A stretch of 64,000 nucleotides of DNA from Brenneria izbisi (GCF_025840185.1 NZ_JAMPJU010000003.1:326960-390959); one strand, 5' to 3'; positions 1-12,448 are shown, counted from the stretch's first letter. Made by a program: numbers and translations. Notes: generated from the letters alone by a model not told the origin.

Positions 1-1241
1 TGCTGGGGATTGTAACGCGTACCACCTATCTGGAATTATTGCTTGAATCGCGCGCGGCGCTGGCGCAATTGATCCGGTTATGCGCCGCTTCTCCCATGGT
101 GGCCGGACAGTTAGCCCGTTATCCTTTGCTGCTGGATGAGCTGCTCGATTCTGCGACATTGTACCAACCCACCGCGCCGGATGCGTATGCGGACGAGTTG
201 CGCCAGTATCTGATGCGCATCCCTGACGATGATGAGGAACAGCAGTTGGAGGCGATGCGCCAGTTCAAGCAGGCGCAACAGTTGCGCATTGCCGCCGGTG
301 ATATTGCGGGTGTGCTCCCGGTAATGAAAGTGAGCGATCACTTAACTTATCTGGCGGAGGCGATTATCGCTGCGGTGGTGCAGCAGGCGTGGGGAAAAAT
401 GGTGGCGCGCTACGGCCAGCCTTCACATTTGCAGCAACGTGAAGGACGCGGTTTTGCGGTTATTGCCTATGGAAAATTGGGCGGTTGGGAACTCGGTTAC
501 GGTTCAGACCTTGATTTGGTCTTTCTGATTGATTGCCCATCCGATGTGATGACGGATGGCGAACGTTGTATTGATGGCCGTCAGTTTTATCTGCGTCTGG
601 CGCAGCGTGTCATGCATTTGTTCAGTACCCGCACCTCGTCGGGCATTTTGTATGAAGTGGATGCCCGCCTGCGGCCATCGGGCGCGGCGGGGATGCTGGT
701 CAGTACCATTGAGGCGTTTGACGAGTATCAGCGCAACGAGGCTTGGACCTGGGAACATCAGGCTTTGGTGCGGGCGCGGATGGTGTATGGCGAATCAGGC
801 GTACAGCAACAGTTCGAGTCTATTCGGCGGGCAATCCTGCGCCGGGTGCGCGATGCGGACACGTTACGTAAAGAAGTGCGTGAAATGCGTGAAAAAATGC
901 GGCAACACCTGGCGAATAAAGACCGTTCGCTGTTTGATCTGAAAACAGATGTCGGCGGCATCACCGACATTGAGTTTATCGCGCAATATCTGGTGTTGTG
1001 TTATGCCGCGCAGGAACCGCGCCTCACGCGTTGGTCGGATAACGTTCGTATTCTGGAATTGATGGCGCAGTATGGCGTGATGGAAGAGTCTGAAGCGAAT
1101 GCGCTCAAGCTTGCTTATGTCACTTTGCGCAATGAGCTTCATCATCTGGCATTACAGGAGCTATCGGGCCGGGTCAGTCAAGACCGATTTGTAGCCGAAC
1201 GGCGGCAGGTGCAACAGAGCTGGAATAAGTGGTTGGGCTGA
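1..1241 (+). CDS. glnE: Bifunctional glutamine synthetase adenylyltransferase/adenylyl-removing enzyme, 3' part
   Basis: The gene is cut by the window start: the frame is open from base 3, and the TTG at 39 is internal. The visible ~412 residues cover the end of the N-terminal half, the linker and the C-terminal adenylyltransferase domain that modifies glutamine synthetase (GlnA) in response to PII. Visible marks are the linker stretch [13 protein letters not shown], the nucleotidyltransferase core [17 protein letters not shown] with its acidic DLDL pair, and [12 protein letters not shown]. Residues align closely with the end of E. coli GlnE and the stop is in the expected place. The next gene, hldE, starts 48 bp downstream, the same glnE-hldE order as in E. 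coli. Identity is secure; only the start is missing. Confidence 0.96.
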   Translation, partial: LGIVTRTTYLELLLESRAALAQLIRLCAASPMVAGQLARYPLLLDELLDSATLYQPTAPDAYADELRQYLMRIPDDDEEQQLEAMRQFKQAQQLRIAAGDIAGVLPVMKVSDHLTYLAEAIIAAVVQQAWGKMVARYGQPSHLQQREGRGFAVIAYGKLGGWELGYGSDLDLVFLIDCPSDVMTDGERCIDGRQFYLRLAQRVMHLFSTRTSSGILYEVDARLRPSGAAGMLVSTIEAFDEYQRNEAWTWEHQALVRARMVYGESGVQQQFESIRRAILRRVRDADTLRKEVREMREKMRQHLANKDRSLFDLKTDVGGITDIEFIAQYLVLCYAAQEPRLTRWSDNVRILELMAQYGVMEESEANALKLAYVTLRNELHHLALQELSGRVSQDRFVAERRQVQQSWNKWLG

Positions 1242-1289
1242 GGCTGTGATATTATCACGCGCAATCTGCGAATAAGTTTGGAGTATGGG

Positions 1290-2723
1290 ATGAAAGTTAC
1301 GCTGCCTGACTTCCGCAACGCGGGAGTGTTAGTGGTTGGTGATGTGATGTTGGATCGTTACTGGTACGGTCCAACCAGTCGAATTTCCCCCGAAGCCCCG
1401 GTGCCGGTGGTCAAGGTCGACACCATTGAAGAACGTCCTGGCGGCGCGGCGAACGTGGCGATGAATATCGCCTCATTGGGCGCGGGTTCGCGTCTGGTTG
1501 GCCTGACGGGAATCGATGACGCGGCGCGGGCCTTGAGTGCGAAGCTCGGCGAGGTGAACGTGAAGTGCGATTTCGTGTCCGTGCCGACGCATCCGACCAT
1601 CACCAAACTGCGTGTTCTTTCCCGTAATCAACAGCTTATCCGACTGGATTTTGAAGAAGGATTTGATGGCGTCGATCCGCAGCCGATGGTTGAGCGCATT
1701 CAGCAGGCATTACCTCATATCGGCACGTTGGTATTGTCTGACTATGCGAAAGGGGCATTGGTTCATGTTCAGACCATGATCCAGACCGCCAAAGCCGCCG
1801 GTGTGCCGGTGTTGATCGATCCCAAAGGGACTGATTTTTCCCGCTATCGCGGCGCGACATTACTGACGCCCAATTTGTCCGAGTTTGAAGCGGTCGCGGG
1901 GCGTTGTAAGACTGAGGATGAATTAGTGTCCCGCGGGATGAAGCTGGTGGCCGACTATGAACTGTCGGCGCTGTTGATTACCCGCTCCGAGCAGGGGATG
2001 ACGTTGTTGCAACCGGGCAAGGAACCTTTGCATTTACCGACGCAGGCTCAGGAAGTGTATGACGTGACCGGGGCCGGAGATACGGTGATTGGCGTCCTGG
2101 CCGCGTCGCTGGCCGCCGGCAACACGCTGGAGGAAGCCTGTTTTCTGGCTAACGCCGCCGCGGGCGTGGTGGTAGGCAAACTGGGTACGTCAACGGTTAC
2201 CCCGATTGAACTGGAAAACGCCATTCGTGGTCGCGCCGAAACGGGCTTTGGCGTGATGAGCGAACAACAGTTGAAAGAGGCGGTTGCGCAGGCGCGGGCG
2301 CGTGGCGAAAAGATTGTCATGACCAATGGCTGTTTCGATATTCTGCACGCGGGACATGTTTCCTATTTAGCGAATGCGCGCAAACTTGGCGATCGGCTGA
2401 TCGTTGCGGTAAACAGCGATGCGTCGACACAGCGCCTGAAAGGACCAACCCGTCCGGTGAATCCGCTGGCGCAGCGTATGATCGTACTGGGTGCGTTGGA
2501 CGCCGTGGACTGGGTCGTACCGTTCGAGGAAGATACGCCGCAGCGTCTGATTGCCGACGTGCTGCCTGATGTGTTGGTGAAAGGCGGTGATTATCAGCCG
2601 CATCAGATTGCTGGTAGCGAAGAAGTGTGGGCTAACGGCGGGGAAGTTAAAGTCCTGAATTTTGAGGATGGCTGCTCCACCACCAACATCATTAATATCA
2701 TTAAAGCGGGCAAACCCGACTAA
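1290..2723 (+). CDS. hldE: Bifunctional heptose 7-phosphate kinase / heptose 1-phosphate adenylyltransferase
   Basis: Two cytosolic steps of ADP-heptose synthesis for the lipopolysaccharide inner core. Residues ~1-318 are a PfkB/ribokinase-type kinase ([11 protein letters not shown] near the N terminus, DVTGAGDTV with the catalytic Asp). Residues ~340-477 are a cytidylyltransferase-like domain with the nucleotide-binding motif FDILHAGH. The protein is 477 residues, the E. coli length. The ATG at 1290 is chosen because GGAG lies about 6 bases upstream and the sequence then begins MKVTLPDF as in homologues; a TTG at 1278 would add four residues. GmhB, which removes the phosphate between the two HldE reactions, is also in this window near 63.2 kb. 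Directly downstream is ligA, an unexpected neighbour. Confidence 0.97.
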   Translation: MKVTLPDFRNAGVLVVGDVMLDRYWYGPTSRISPEAPVPVVKVDTIEERPGGAANVAMNIASLGAGSRLVGLTGIDDAARALSAKLGEVNVKCDFVSVPTHPTITKLRVLSRNQQLIRLDFEEGFDGVDPQPMVERIQQALPHIGTLVLSDYAKGALVHVQTMIQTAKAAGVPVLIDPKGTDFSRYRGATLLTPNLSEFEAVAGRCKTEDELVSRGMKLVADYELSALLITRSEQGMTLLQPGKEPLHLPTQAQEVYDVTGAGDTVIGVLAASLAAGNTLEEACFLANAAAGVVVGKLGTSTVTPIELENAIRGRAETGFGVMSEQQLKEAVAQARARGEKIVMTNGCFDILHAGHVSYLANARKLGDRLIVAVNSDASTQRLKGPTRPVNPLAQRMIVLGALDAVDWVVPFEEDTPQRLIADVLPDVLVKGGDYQPHQIAGSEEVWANGGEVKVLNFEDGCSTTNIINIIKAGKPD

Positions 2724-2730
2724 CGAATGA

Positions 2731-4806
<2,076 letters not shown>

Positions 4807-4810
4807 TCTG

Positions 4811-5023
4811 ATGGAAAAACAGGATCTGCTGGAGATTGCCAATACGCCGATGCCCTTTGGTAAATATCAGGGGCGTGCTCTGATCGATTTGCCGGAGGAA
4901 TATCTGTTGTGGTTTGCCCGCAAAGGCGAGTTTCCTAAAGGACGATTAGGCGAACTGATGCAACTGACGTTGGCGATAAAAATAGAAGGTTTGCAAGGGT
5001 TGATTAAGCCGCTGAAACGATGA
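4811..5023 (+). CDS. ypeB: DUF3820 family protein YpeB
   Basis: Small cytosolic protein of 70 residues whose family is linked to quorum-regulated virulence factors by annotation only; its biochemical role is unknown. The family core MPFGKYQGR and the following LPEEYLLWFARKGEFP are intact and near-identical to E. coli YpeB. The ATG at 4811 is preferred over a start at 4799 because homologues begin MEK. It sits four bases after the ligA stop, as the usual ligA-ypeB pair, and is followed by a rho-independent terminator. Confidence 0.93.
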   Translation: MEKQDLLEIANTPMPFGKYQGRALIDLPEEYLLWFARKGEFPKGRLGELMQLTLAIKIEGLQGLIKPLKR

Positions 5024-5050
5024 TGCCGCCAGATATTCGTACAGATAAGA

Positions 5051-5082
5051 CAAAGGCATCGTTTAACGATGCCCTTGTTTTA
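5051..5082 (+). terminator. Rho-independent terminator after ligA-ypeB (possibly bidirectional)
   Basis: Inverted repeat CAAAGGCATCG / CGATGCCCTTG around a TTTAA loop, with one mismatch, followed by a T-rich tail (TTTTATT). It lies between the convergent ypeB and flxA-like genes and could serve both, although the plus-strand tail is better. Confidence 0.85.
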
Positions 5083-5101
5083 TTAGCAAAAAGAAATAAG
5101 A

Positions 5102-5455
5102 CTAGACATAGATATTAATCTGGCCTTTTTCATTAGGAAGATTAACGCTTTCTTGTTTAGACGCCTGAGTCTGAGAAACCTGATCCGTCTGTTTTTCCGC
5201 CTCTTCATTGCGTAAGCGAGCGATTTGAGCCTGTAACATCTGGATTTGTGACTGAATGATTTGCTGCTGTTTCTCTATCTGTTTACTTTCTTCTTCTGTT
5301 CCCGCGCTGGTGGCAGAGGCCGCCAACTTACTGGCTTTTTGCGTCAGCGTCTGAATTTGCTTACTCAACTGCGCAATCTGTTGCTCAGTATTACTGCTGC
5401 TTTTACTACTGCTGGTAGCTGTCGATACATTGATGCTACTAATGGTATTTGACAT
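5102..5455 (-). CDS. FlxA-like coiled-coil protein
   Basis: A 117-residue protein with a Ser/Thr-rich head (SSINVSTATSSSKSSS), then a long heptad-type region very rich in Gln, Lys and Glu that should form a coiled coil (residues ~23-90), and a polar tail ending in INIYV. No signal peptide or membrane segment is seen. The pattern fits the FlxA-like family; E. coli FlxA is expressed with late flagellar genes but its function is unknown. The start at 5455 is chosen because GGAGGGAAC lies just before the ATG; an upstream ATG at 5512 lacks a comparable site. A sigma-28-like promoter about 90 bases upstream supports a flagellar-regulon assignment. Confidence 0.75.
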   Translation of the reverse strand: MSNTISSINVSTATSSSKSSSNTEQQIAQLSKQIQTLTQKASKLAASATSAGTEEESKQIEKQQQIIQSQIQMLQAQIARLRNEEAEKQTDQVSQTQASKQESVNLPNEKGQINIYV

Positions 5456-5542
5456 GTTCCCTCCAGAAAATAATCCACACCCATCATTCTTAACATTGCC
5501 GCTTGTCTGCAATTCGAATGATTTAGGCTATAGGTACTGTTT

Positions 5543-5569
5543 CTATCGGCGATCTGAGCATATTCATTA
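5543..5569 (-). promoter_or_regulatory. Candidate sigma-28 (FliA) promoter of the flxA-like gene
   Basis: On the minus strand TAATGAAT is followed after 11 bases by GCCGATAG. The enteric FliA consensus is TAAAGTTT-N11-GCCGATAA, so 5 of 8 and 7 of 8 positions match with exact spacing. It lies ~90 bases upstream of the gene. E. coli flxA is a known FliA target. Found by eye. Confidence 0.5.
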
Positions 5570-5850
5570 GCTAAATAGTGTAGAAAATGGAGAGAATCGC
5601 CTCTGTTTTATTACATTACATGTAACAAGATATTTTTATTTCACCGGATTAATTACCATAGACGTTAATGGCGGTAGGTCAGACTGGGAAATATTGGATT
5701 TGTTAAATTTTATTGAGCGGTTATTGGCGATTTCTATGTGGAATGTTGCTGATTATGGCTTTTTTACCTTTTCTGCGCGTGTTTTTAATTCGCTAATCTG
5801 TATTAAATTGATTGCCGGTCAAACAGTCACTTATTGAATTAATAAATAAA
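5570..5850. other. AT-rich intergenic spacer
   Basis: No open frame with a credible ribosome site and no recognisable RNA gene. The stretch is visibly more AT-rich than its surroundings, as is common for H-NS-bound enteric intergenic DNA (inference). Confidence 0.5.
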
Positions 5851-5874
5851 ATGGCCGGAATAAATCCCGGCCAT
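5851..5874 (-). terminator. Rho-independent terminator of garD
   Basis: Stem ATGGCCGG / CCGGCCAT with an 8-base loop. On the minus strand, the direction of garD, it is followed by a T-rich tract (TTTTATTTATT). It begins about 20 bases after the garD stop. Confidence 0.8.
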
Positions 5875-5894
5875 AAAGAGACCTGATGTTTCAA

Positions 5895-7469
5895 TCAGGT
5901 GACGGGGGCTGGATTGAACACCGCCAGGGCGTTGTGAAGTCCCCATTGATCTGACCAGGTTTTCTTTTTGCCGCTGGCAATTTCCAAAATGAAATGGAAG
6001 AGTTGCCAGCCTACGTCTTCAATTGTCGCTTCGCCGGTAGCAATGGTTCCGGCATCAATATCCATAAGATCATACCAGCGGTTTGCCAATGCGGTCCGCG
6101 TCGCCATCTTGATGACGGGGACGGCAAGTAAGCCATAAGGCGTGCCGCGTCCGGTGGTAAATACTTGAACGGTGATCCCGGAGGCGAGTTGTTGGGTGCC
6201 GCAGACAAAATCACTGGCGGGGGTGGCAGCAAAAATCAGGCCGCGTTTGGTGGGGCGCTGCCCAGGCGATAGCACTTCAACGATGGCGCTGGTGCCGGAC
6301 TTGGCAATCGAGCCGAGCGCTTTTTCTACCACATTGGCCAGTCCGCCTTTTTTGTTGCCGGGTGACGGGTTGGCGCTGCGGTCGGTCTGCCCGCTGTCGA
6401 GATAGTTATCGTACCAGGCCATCTCTTCCAGCAGGCGTTTACCGACTTCTTGATTAACGGCGCGCGGCGTCAGCAAATGAATGGCGTCACGCACCTCGGT
6501 GACTTCGGAGAACATGACGGTGGCGCCACAGCGCACCAGCAGATCCGAAGCGAACCCAACTGCGGGGTTGGCCGTCACGCCGGAGAAGGCATCGCTGCCG
6601 CCGCACTGCATCCCGACCACTAATTCCGATGCCGGACAGATTTCACGCTGGCGTTCGTTCAACTTACGCAGATGTTTGTCGGCCATCGTCAGGATATCAT
6701 CGACCATCGATTTGAAGCCGACATGATGCTCATCCTGCAAGCGCACAATACTGCTGTCATCCAACGAAATGGCCTGCACGTCCGGCGTGCCTTCAAGCAG
6801 ACGCTCTGGTTGTAACTTCTCACAACCAAGGCCGACAACCAGGATTTCGCCGCCGAAATTGGGGTTCAGCGCCAGATTATGCAGGGTACGGATGGGAACC
6901 ACCGCCGCAGGCGCATTGATGGCGACGCCGCAACCGTAAAGATGGTTAAGCGCCACCACGCCATCCACATTCGGATAACGCGGCAGCAGGTCCCGCTCGA
7001 TAATCCTCACCACATAATCCACCACTCCGGCGACGCAATGGACGCTGGTGGTGATGCCAAGCAGGTTTTTGGTGCCGACGCTGCCATCGGTATTACGGTA
7101 ACCGGCAAAGGTATAACCTTCCAGGGGCGGAAGCGGGGCGGGAACGTTGGTCGCCAATGGCAGGTCGCCTAGCTTTGGCGCCTGAGGGAGCGCGACCAGC
7201 GACTCATCGATCCAGCTTCCCCGTGGAATATCGCGTAATGCGTAACCAATAACTTCGCCATAGCGGATAATGGCGGCCCCTATGGTGATATCCACCAGCG
7301 CAACTTTATGGCCCTGAGGAACATGTTCAATTAATTCAAGACCATTATTAAAACGGGTTCCGGCGCGTAAGCCATTATTATTCACGACAATGGCCACATT
7401 ATCAGCGTCATTAACTTTAATATAAAGAGGGGTTTCTTTTTCAACATTAATTTCTGGTTTTTCTGACAT
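5895..7469 (-). CDS. garD: Galactarate dehydratase (UxaA/GarD family)
   Basis: Dehydrates meso-galactarate to 5-dehydro-4-deoxy-D-glucarate in the cytosol, the entry step for galactarate. The protein is 524 residues (E. coli GarD 523). An N-terminal SAF-type domain (residues ~15-100) is followed by the long UxaA-type dehydratase domain with [13 protein letters not shown], the Cys-containing NHLYGCG and the [11 protein letters not shown] segment. The ATG at 7469 matches the family start MSEKPE and has AAAGG upstream; the frame is open another 34 codons upstream but those residues do not resemble GarD. It is divergent from gudP across a 526-bp region holding CRP-like and CGGTTTTCGTGAAAT sites. 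GarD and GudD products converge on GarL. Confidence 0.93.
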   Translation of the reverse strand: MSEKPEINVEKETPLYIKVNDADNVAIVVNNNGLRAGTRFNNGLELIEHVPQGHKVALVDITIGAAIIRYGEVIGYALRDIPRGSWIDESLVALPQAPKLGDLPLATNVPAPLPPLEGYTFAGYRNTDGSVGTKNLLGITTSVHCVAGVVDYVVRIIERDLLPRYPNVDGVVALNHLYGCGVAINAPAAVVPIRTLHNLALNPNFGGEILVVGLGCEKLQPERLLEGTPDVQAISLDDSSIVRLQDEHHVGFKSMVDDILTMADKHLRKLNERQREICPASELVVGMQCGGSDAFSGVTANPAVGFASDLLVRCGATVMFSEVTEVRDAIHLLTPRAVNQEVGKRLLEEMAWYDNYLDSGQTDRSANPSPGNKKGGLANVVEKALGSIAKSGTSAIVEVLSPGQRPTKRGLIFAATPASDFVCGTQQLASGITVQVFTTGRGTPYGLLAVPVIKMATRTALANRWYDLMDIDAGTIATGEATIEDVGWQLFHFILEIASGKKKTWSDQWGLHNALAVFNPAPVT

Positions 7470-7626
7470 GATGAAAACCTTTATTGTGTATTTATAAAAT
7501 ACGTCTTGCGATATCAGCGACATTGCCATTAATGAGTATACGTGAGCAATAAATGGTCTTGCACTATGCATTTGACTAAAGAAGTGCGTTTTAAAATCTA
7601 TTTTTCAGGGCGAGTTGCTAATCTTT

Positions 7627-7642
7627 GGTGAAGTCGCTCACA
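7627..7642. promoter_or_regulatory. Candidate CRP-cAMP site
   Basis: GGTGA-AGTCGC-TCACA matches the consensus TGTGA-N6-TCACA at 9 of 10 core positions. It is 158 bp upstream of garD and ~350 bp upstream of gudP. Catabolite control of aldarate genes is expected. Confidence 0.45.
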
Positions 7643-7710
7643 CTCTTTTTTTATAAAAACAGGTGCTGAGCTTCGGGGGATTAAATATGTTATCAATCGC
7701 AGGAAATGTT

Positions 7711-7725
7711 CGGTTTTCGTGAAAT
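7711..7725. promoter_or_regulatory. Shared gud/gar motif, copy 1
   Basis: CGGTTTTCGTGAAAT occurs identically here and at 9444-9458, each time upstream of aldarate genes; similarity continues as NCNTC to the right. It is a candidate operator for CdaR (SdaR), but the regulator is not encoded in the window. Confidence 0.45.
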
Positions 7726-7995
7726 GCCTCGCACTATATAGGGCAAGTGCACCAACATATTGACAACGATTATTTTAATGTTGTGCTTTTCTCTAGTGAG
7801 CAAGGCGTGGGTAAAAATTATAATTATCCGGCGAGTGAAAATATCAGCTAATTACGCTGATGCTATATAGCCTGGCTATTCGCAAAAAAAATAAATGGCA
7901 ATTTACTTTCCACTGATCTTCATTCTGATAATCCTACCTGCATTATCTGTTAGTCGGAATGAATGAGCGAACCGCGATTGAAGCAGGAGTTCATC

Positions 7996-9348
7996 ATGAA
8001 TACAGCAAGCTCAGCGGCTGGCGCTATACAAAAGAGAACCAACGCCCGCTACTGGATTGTCGTGATGTTGTTTATCGTCACGTCATTTAACTATGGCGAT
8101 CGTGCCACACTTTCCATTGCCGGTTCGGCGATGTCCCAGGAAATCGGGCTGGATGCCGTGGGCATGGGATTCATTTTCTCCGCCTTCTCATGGGCATATG
8201 TTATTGGGCAAATCCCTGGCGGCTGGCTGCTTGACCGCTTCGGTTCCAAACGTGTTTACTTCTGGAGTATTTTTACCTGGTCGTTGTTCACCCTGTTGCA
8301 AGGGTTCGTCGATCTGTTCCCCACCACCGCATCCATTGTTATTGCGCTGTTCTTCCTGCGCTTTATGGTCGGGTTGTGTGAGTCTCCCTCGTTCCCCGGC
8401 AACAGTCGTATCGTCGCTGCCTGGTTCCCCGCGCAGGAGCGTGGTACGGCGGTTTCCATTTTTAACTCCGCACAGTATTTCGCCACGGTTATTTTTGCGC
8501 CGATTATGGGCTGGTTGACGCATGCGGTCGGCTGGGCGCACGTGTTCTGGTTTATGGGCGGGCTGGGGATCATCATCAGTATTCTGTGGTTGAAAGTGAT
8601 CCACGATCCGAAAGATCACCCAAGCGTCAATCAGGCGGAGCTTGATTATATTGAAGCGGGCGGCGCGCTGATCAATATGGATGCCAAGGGGGTGAAGAAA
8701 GAAACGGTTAAAGGAGAAAAATGGTATCAGGTTAAGCAATTGCTGCAATCCCGCATGATGATTGGTGTTTACATCGGGCAATATTGCATAAATGCGCTGA
8801 CGTACTTTTTTATCACCTGGTTTCCGCTTTATCTGGTTCAGGCGCGCGGTATGTCGATCCTTAAGGCCGGGTTTGTGGCGTCTGTGCCCGCTATCTGCGG
8901 TTTCGTGGGCGGCGTGCTGGGCGGCGTGATTTCCGATTACCTGATGCGCCGCACCAATTCACTGACATTTGCCCGTAAAACCCCCATTGTTCTGGGGATG
9001 TTCCTCTCGATGTCGATGGTGATTTGTAATTATGTTGAAACCGAATGGGTGGTTATTGCGGTCATGTCGGCCGCCTTCTTCGGTAAAGGCATCGGCGCAC
9101 TGGGCTGGGCGGTGATGGCGGATACCGCGCCTAAAGAAATCAGCGGGTTAAGCGGCGGTTTGTTTAATACATGCGGCAACGCTTCCGGTATCGTGACGCC
9201 AATCGCCATTGGTTACATCATCGGTATGACGGGATCATTCAACGGCGGTCTGGTGTATGTCGGTATTCATGCTCTGGTCGCCATCGTCAGTTACTTGTTT
9301 ATTGTGGGTGAAATCAAGCGCATTGAACTGAAACCCTTCCGGCAATAA
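7996..9348 (+). CDS. gudP: D-glucarate/galactarate proton symporter (MFS)
   Basis: Inner-membrane uptake of glucarate and galactarate. The 450-residue protein matches E. coli GudP in length and in the N-terminal stretch KRTNARYWIVVMLFIVTS. About 12 hydrophobic helices are visible, with the anion:cation symporter family signatures FNYGDRATLSIAGS after helix 1 and DRFGSKRVY between helices 2 and 3. The ATG at 7996 is chosen over one at 7963 because it has CAGGAG upstream and matches the family start. A strong terminator directly follows, so gudP is probably its own transcript, apart from gudX-gudD. Confidence 0.95.
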   Translation: MNTASSAAGAIQKRTNARYWIVVMLFIVTSFNYGDRATLSIAGSAMSQEIGLDAVGMGFIFSAFSWAYVIGQIPGGWLLDRFGSKRVYFWSIFTWSLFTLLQGFVDLFPTTASIVIALFFLRFMVGLCESPSFPGNSRIVAAWFPAQERGTAVSIFNSAQYFATVIFAPIMGWLTHAVGWAHVFWFMGGLGIIISILWLKVIHDPKDHPSVNQAELDYIEAGGALINMDAKGVKKETVKGEKWYQVKQLLQSRMMIGVYIGQYCINALTYFFITWFPLYLVQARGMSILKAGFVASVPAICGFVGGVLGGVISDYLMRRTNSLTFARKTPIVLGMFLSMSMVICNYVETEWVVIAVMSAAFFGKGIGALGWAVMADTAPKEISGLSGGLFNTCGNASGIVTPIAIGYIIGMTGSFNGGLVYVGIHALVAIVSYLFIVGEIKRIELKPFRQ

Positions 9349-9374
9349 CACGGGTGTTTACCTGATATTTTAAA

Positions 9375-9415
9375 CGCCGCGCTATTTTCCAATAGCGCGG
9401 CGCGGTATTTATTTT
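9375..9415 (+). terminator. Rho-independent terminator of gudP
   Basis: Perfect 12-bp stem CGCCGCGCTATT / AATAGCGCGGCG with a TTCC loop, followed by a T-rich stretch (TATTTATTTT). Confidence 0.9.
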
Positions 9416-9724
9416 AGCTCAGGCGGCGGGTTTTTTCGTGATACGGTTTTCGTGAAATACATCCCATTGAGTTGTGCCGATGACATATTTAATCTGATTT
9501 TTCCGGTTGAATACTGAGCTATTGCCCAATGAGTTGTGAAATAAGAAAACTTATAATTTTAATCGAAGCTGACAGAGTAAAGTAATGATGGTGTTGTTTT
9601 ATTAATGATTTCATCAATGCGCCTTTTTGATAACGCCACTCTCTGGTTTTTCTTTATCAGCCAATCCTCACTTATTCAACATAAAGATGAGCGTTATTCA
9701 CCGGTTTAATTCCAGGAGAGTGTA
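9416..9724. other. gudX upstream control region
   Basis: About 310 bp without a gene. TTTTCGTGA occurs twice 14 bases apart (9433-9441 and 9447-9455); the second lies inside the 15-base motif also found upstream of garD/gudP. Two further near-repeats, CCATTGAGTTGTG and CCAATGAGTTGTG, follow. It should carry the promoter of the gudX-gudD-garLRK operon. Confidence 0.6.
9444..9458. promoter_or_regulatory. Shared gud/gar motif, copy 2
   Basis: Exact second copy of CGGTTTTCGTGAAAT, ~270 bp upstream of gudX and preceded by a partial repeat of its core. Candidate CdaR operator. Confidence 0.45.
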
Positions 9725-11068
9725 ATGGGCAGCAATAACGTTTCAGAAACCCCCATCATTACCGATATGAAAGTTATTCCCGTCGCTGGTTATGACAGCA
9801 TGTTATTAAATATCGGCGGCGCGCATGGCGCTTATTTTACCCGTAATATCGTCATCCTGACCGATAACGCCGGCCATACCGGTGTCGGCGAAGCGCCGGG
9901 CGGCGAAGTGATTTACAACACGTTGGCAGAAGCGATTCCACGCGTGAAAGGTCAGCAAATTGCCCGTATGAACCGTCTGGTGCATGACGTGCATAAGGGC
10001 AACCAGTCCTCGGATTTCGATTCCTTTGGTAAAGGCGCCTGGACGTTTGAATTACGGGTGAATGCCGTGGCCGCGCTGGAGGCCGCCTTGCTCGACCTGA
10101 TGGGGCAGTTTATGGGCGTGCCGGTGGCAGAACTGCTGGGGCCGGGTAAACAGCGTGATGAGGTTACGGTACTGGGCTACCTATTCTACATTGGCGATCG
10201 CACAAAAACCGATTTGCCTTATCTGAGCGGTGAACAGGGCAAGCATGAGTGGTATCGCCTGCGTCATCAGCCAGCGATGAATAGCGAGGCGGTGGTCCGT
10301 CTGGCTGAAGCGACAGCCGATCGTTATGGGTTTAAAGATTTCAAACTGAAAGGCGGTGTGTTGCCGGGCGAGCAGGAAATAGACACCGTCAAGGCGCTTA
10401 AACAACGTTTCCCGGATGCGCGTATCACGGTCGATCCGAACGGCGCCTGGCGACTGGATGAAGCCATTCGTCTGTGTAAAGACATGCAAGGCGTTCTGAC
10501 TTACGCCGAAGATCCGTGTGGCGCTGAACAGGGTTTTTCCGGTCGGGAAGTGATGGCGGAATTCCGCCGCGCCACCGGCCTGCCGGTCGCCACCAATATG
10601 ATCGCCACCAACTGGCGTGAAATGAATCATGCCGTCATGTTGCAGGCTGTGGATATCCCGCTGGCCGATCCGCATTTCTGGACGATGCACGGCGCCGTGC
10701 GCGTAGCGCAGATGTGCGATGAATGGGGTCTCACCTGGGGATGTCACTCCAATAACCACTTTGATGTTTCGTTGGCCATGTTTACGCATGTGGGGGCCGC
10801 TGCGCCAGGCAATCCAACTGCGATCGACACGCACTGGATCTGGCAGGAAGGCCAACATCTGACCAAAGAACCACTGCAAATCGTCAATGGAAAAATCCGG
10901 GTGCCGGACCGTCCGGGACTCGGTATTGAGTTGGATATGGATCAGGTGATGAAGGCGCATGAACGCCATAAAAAATTGCCAAGCGGCGCGCGTAACGACG
11001 CGGCGGCGATGCAATACCTGATCCCCGGTTGGACGTTTGATCGCAAACGCCCGGTATTTGGTCGCTAA
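9725..11068 (+). CDS. gudX: Glucarate dehydratase-related protein GudX
   Basis: Enolase-superfamily protein of 447 residues paired with the true glucarate dehydratase GudD. It has the family catalytic segments: DFKLKGG with the two lysines, DPNGAWR for a metal ligand, [14 protein letters not shown], and HSNNHFD with the catalytic His. Assignment to GudX rather than GudD rests on GudX-specific stretches ([30 protein letters not shown]). The E. coli homologue has low glucarate dehydratase activity and an unsettled role. CCAGGAGAG precedes the ATG. It is first in an apparent operon with gudD, garL, garR and garK. Confidence 0.92.
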   Translation: MGSNNVSETPIITDMKVIPVAGYDSMLLNIGGAHGAYFTRNIVILTDNAGHTGVGEAPGGEVIYNTLAEAIPRVKGQQIARMNRLVHDVHKGNQSSDFDSFGKGAWTFELRVNAVAALEAALLDLMGQFMGVPVAELLGPGKQRDEVTVLGYLFYIGDRTKTDLPYLSGEQGKHEWYRLRHQPAMNSEAVVRLAEATADRYGFKDFKLKGGVLPGEQEIDTVKALKQRFPDARITVDPNGAWRLDEAIRLCKDMQGVLTYAEDPCGAEQGFSGREVMAEFRRATGLPVATNMIATNWREMNHAVMLQAVDIPLADPHFWTMHGAVRVAQMCDEWGLTWGCHSNNHFDVSLAMFTHVGAAAPGNPTAIDTHWIWQEGQHLTKEPLQIVNGKIRVPDRPGLGIELDMDQVMKAHERHKKLPSGARNDAAAMQYLIPGWTFDRKRPVFGR

Positions 11069-11107
11069 CCCTACGCGACCCCGCTAAATGATAAAAAGGA
11101 TAAAAAT

Positions 11108-12448
11108 ATGACGTTGCAAAGTACGACGCCGGTTATTACCGGCATGCAGGTTATCCCCGTTGCCGGGTATGACAGCATGTTGCTGAACCTCAGCGGCGCG
11201 CACGCGCCTTACTTCACCCGCAATATCGTGATCATTAAGGATAACGCCGGACATACGGGCGTGGGTGAAATTCCGGGCGGCGAGAAAATACGCCAGACGC
11301 TGGAAGAGGCCAGCGAACTGGTGGTGGGTAGGACGCTGGGGGAATATAAGAATGTGATGTCCAGGGTTCGTGCTCAGTTCGCTGACCGCGACGCGGCCGG
11401 GCGCGGTTTACAGACATTCGATCTGCGCACCACGATCCATGTCGTCACCGGTATCGAGGCGGCGATGCTCGATCTGCTGGGACAGTTCCTTAATGTGAGC
11501 GTCGCCTCGTTGCTGGGCGATGGTCAACAACGCGATGCGGTGGAAATGCTGGGTTATCTGTTCTACGTCGGCGATCGCAACAAAACCGATCTCCCGTACC
11601 AAAGTCAGCCGGATGAAAAATGCGACTGGTATCGGCTGCGCCATGAGGAGGCCTTGACGCCGCAAAGCATTGTGCGTTTGGCGGAAGCGGCTTACGAAAA
11701 ATACGGCTTCAATGATTTCAAACTGAAGGGCGGCGTACTGGCGGGTAGTGAAGAAGCCGAAGCGGTGACCGCGCTGGCAAAACGTTTCCCACAGGCGCGT
11801 ATCACACTTGACCCGAATGGCGCCTGGTCGTTGGAAGAAGCGATCCGGCTTGGCAAGCAGTTGCGCGGCGTATTGGCGTATGCGGAAGATCCCTGCGGCG
11901 CGGAGCAGGGGTTCTCCGGGCGTGAAGTGATGGCGGAATTCCGGCGTGCCACTGGCCTGCCGACCGCCACCAACATGATCGCCACCGACTGGCGGCAGAT
12001 GGGACACACCATTTCGCTGCAATCGGTCGATATTCCGTTGGCGGACCCGCATTTCTGGACGATGCAAGGTTCTGTGCGTGTCGCGCAGATGTGTCACGAA
12101 TGGGGCCTGACCTGGGGCTCGCACTCCAATAACCACTTTGATGTCTCTCTGGCGATGTTCACCCATGTCGCGGCGGCGGCGCCGGGCAAAATCACGGCGA
12201 TTGATACGCATTGGATCTGGCAGGAGGGCAATCAGCGCCTGACTAAAGCGCCGTTGCAGATCGCGGGCGGCATGGTGGAAGTACCGAAGAAACCCGGCCT
12301 GGGCATCGAGTTGGATATGGCGCAGGTGATGAAGGCGCATGAACTGTATAAAAACAGGGGGCTGGGAGCGCGTAACGACGCCATGGGCATGCAGTATCTG
12401 ATACCAGGCTGGACGTTTGATCACAAACGCCCGTGTCTGGTTCGTTAA
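11108..12448 (+). CDS. gudD: D-glucarate dehydratase
   Basis: Dehydrates D-glucarate (and L-idarate) to 5-dehydro-4-deoxy-D-glucarate in the cytosol. The 446 residues equal the E. coli enzyme length and numbering holds: Lys205/Lys207 in FKLKGG, the metal ligand Asp235 in DPNGAW, and the acid/base His339 in SNNHFD. GudD-specific segments such as [18 protein letters not shown] are present. It follows gudX by 39 bp with AAAAGGA before the ATG and is strongly similar to gudX throughout, an old tandem duplication. Its product goes to GarL, encoded 71 bp downstream. Confidence 0.96.
   Translation: MTLQSTTPVITGMQVIPVAGYDSMLLNLSGAHAPYFTRNIVIIKDNAGHTGVGEIPGGEKIRQTLEEASELVVGRTLGEYKNVMSRVRAQFADRDAAGRGLQTFDLRTTIHVVTGIEAAMLDLLGQFLNVSVASLLGDGQQRDAVEMLGYLFYVGDRNKTDLPYQSQPDEKCDWYRLRHEEALTPQSIVRLAEAAYEKYGFNDFKLKGGVLAGSEEAEAVTALAKRFPQARITLDPNGAWSLEEAIRLGKQLRGVLAYAEDPCGAEQGFSGREVMAEFRRATGLPTATNMIATDWRQMGHTISLQSVDIPLADPHFWTMQGSVRVAQMCHEWGLTWGSHSNNHFDVSLAMFTHVAAAAPGKITAIDTHWIWQEGNQRLTKAPLQIAGGMVEVPKKPGLGIELDMAQVMKAHELYKNRGLGARNDAMGMQYLIPGWTFDHKRPCLVR

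Larger units (their letters stand above)
7470..7995. other. garD-gudP divergent control region
   Basis: Holds promoters for both divergent genes but no credible coding frame. Visible elements are a CRP-like site at 7627-7642, the motif CGGTTTTCGTGAAAT at 7711-7725 that recurs upstream of gudX, and an inverted repeat GCACT/AGTGC at 7731-7750. Control of gar/gud genes by the sugar-diacid activator CdaR and by CRP is known in E. coli; site assignment here is inference. Confidence 0.6.

Noticed and set aside
5882..5899. Hairpin CCTGAT/ATCAGG at the garD stop as a second terminator
   Set aside because: Short stem overlapping the stop codon with no T-run; the stronger structure at 5851-5874 suffices.
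11408..12424. 338-codon open frame antisense to gudD
   Set aside because: Shadow of gudD; residues are Arg/His/Gln-rich and resemble no family.
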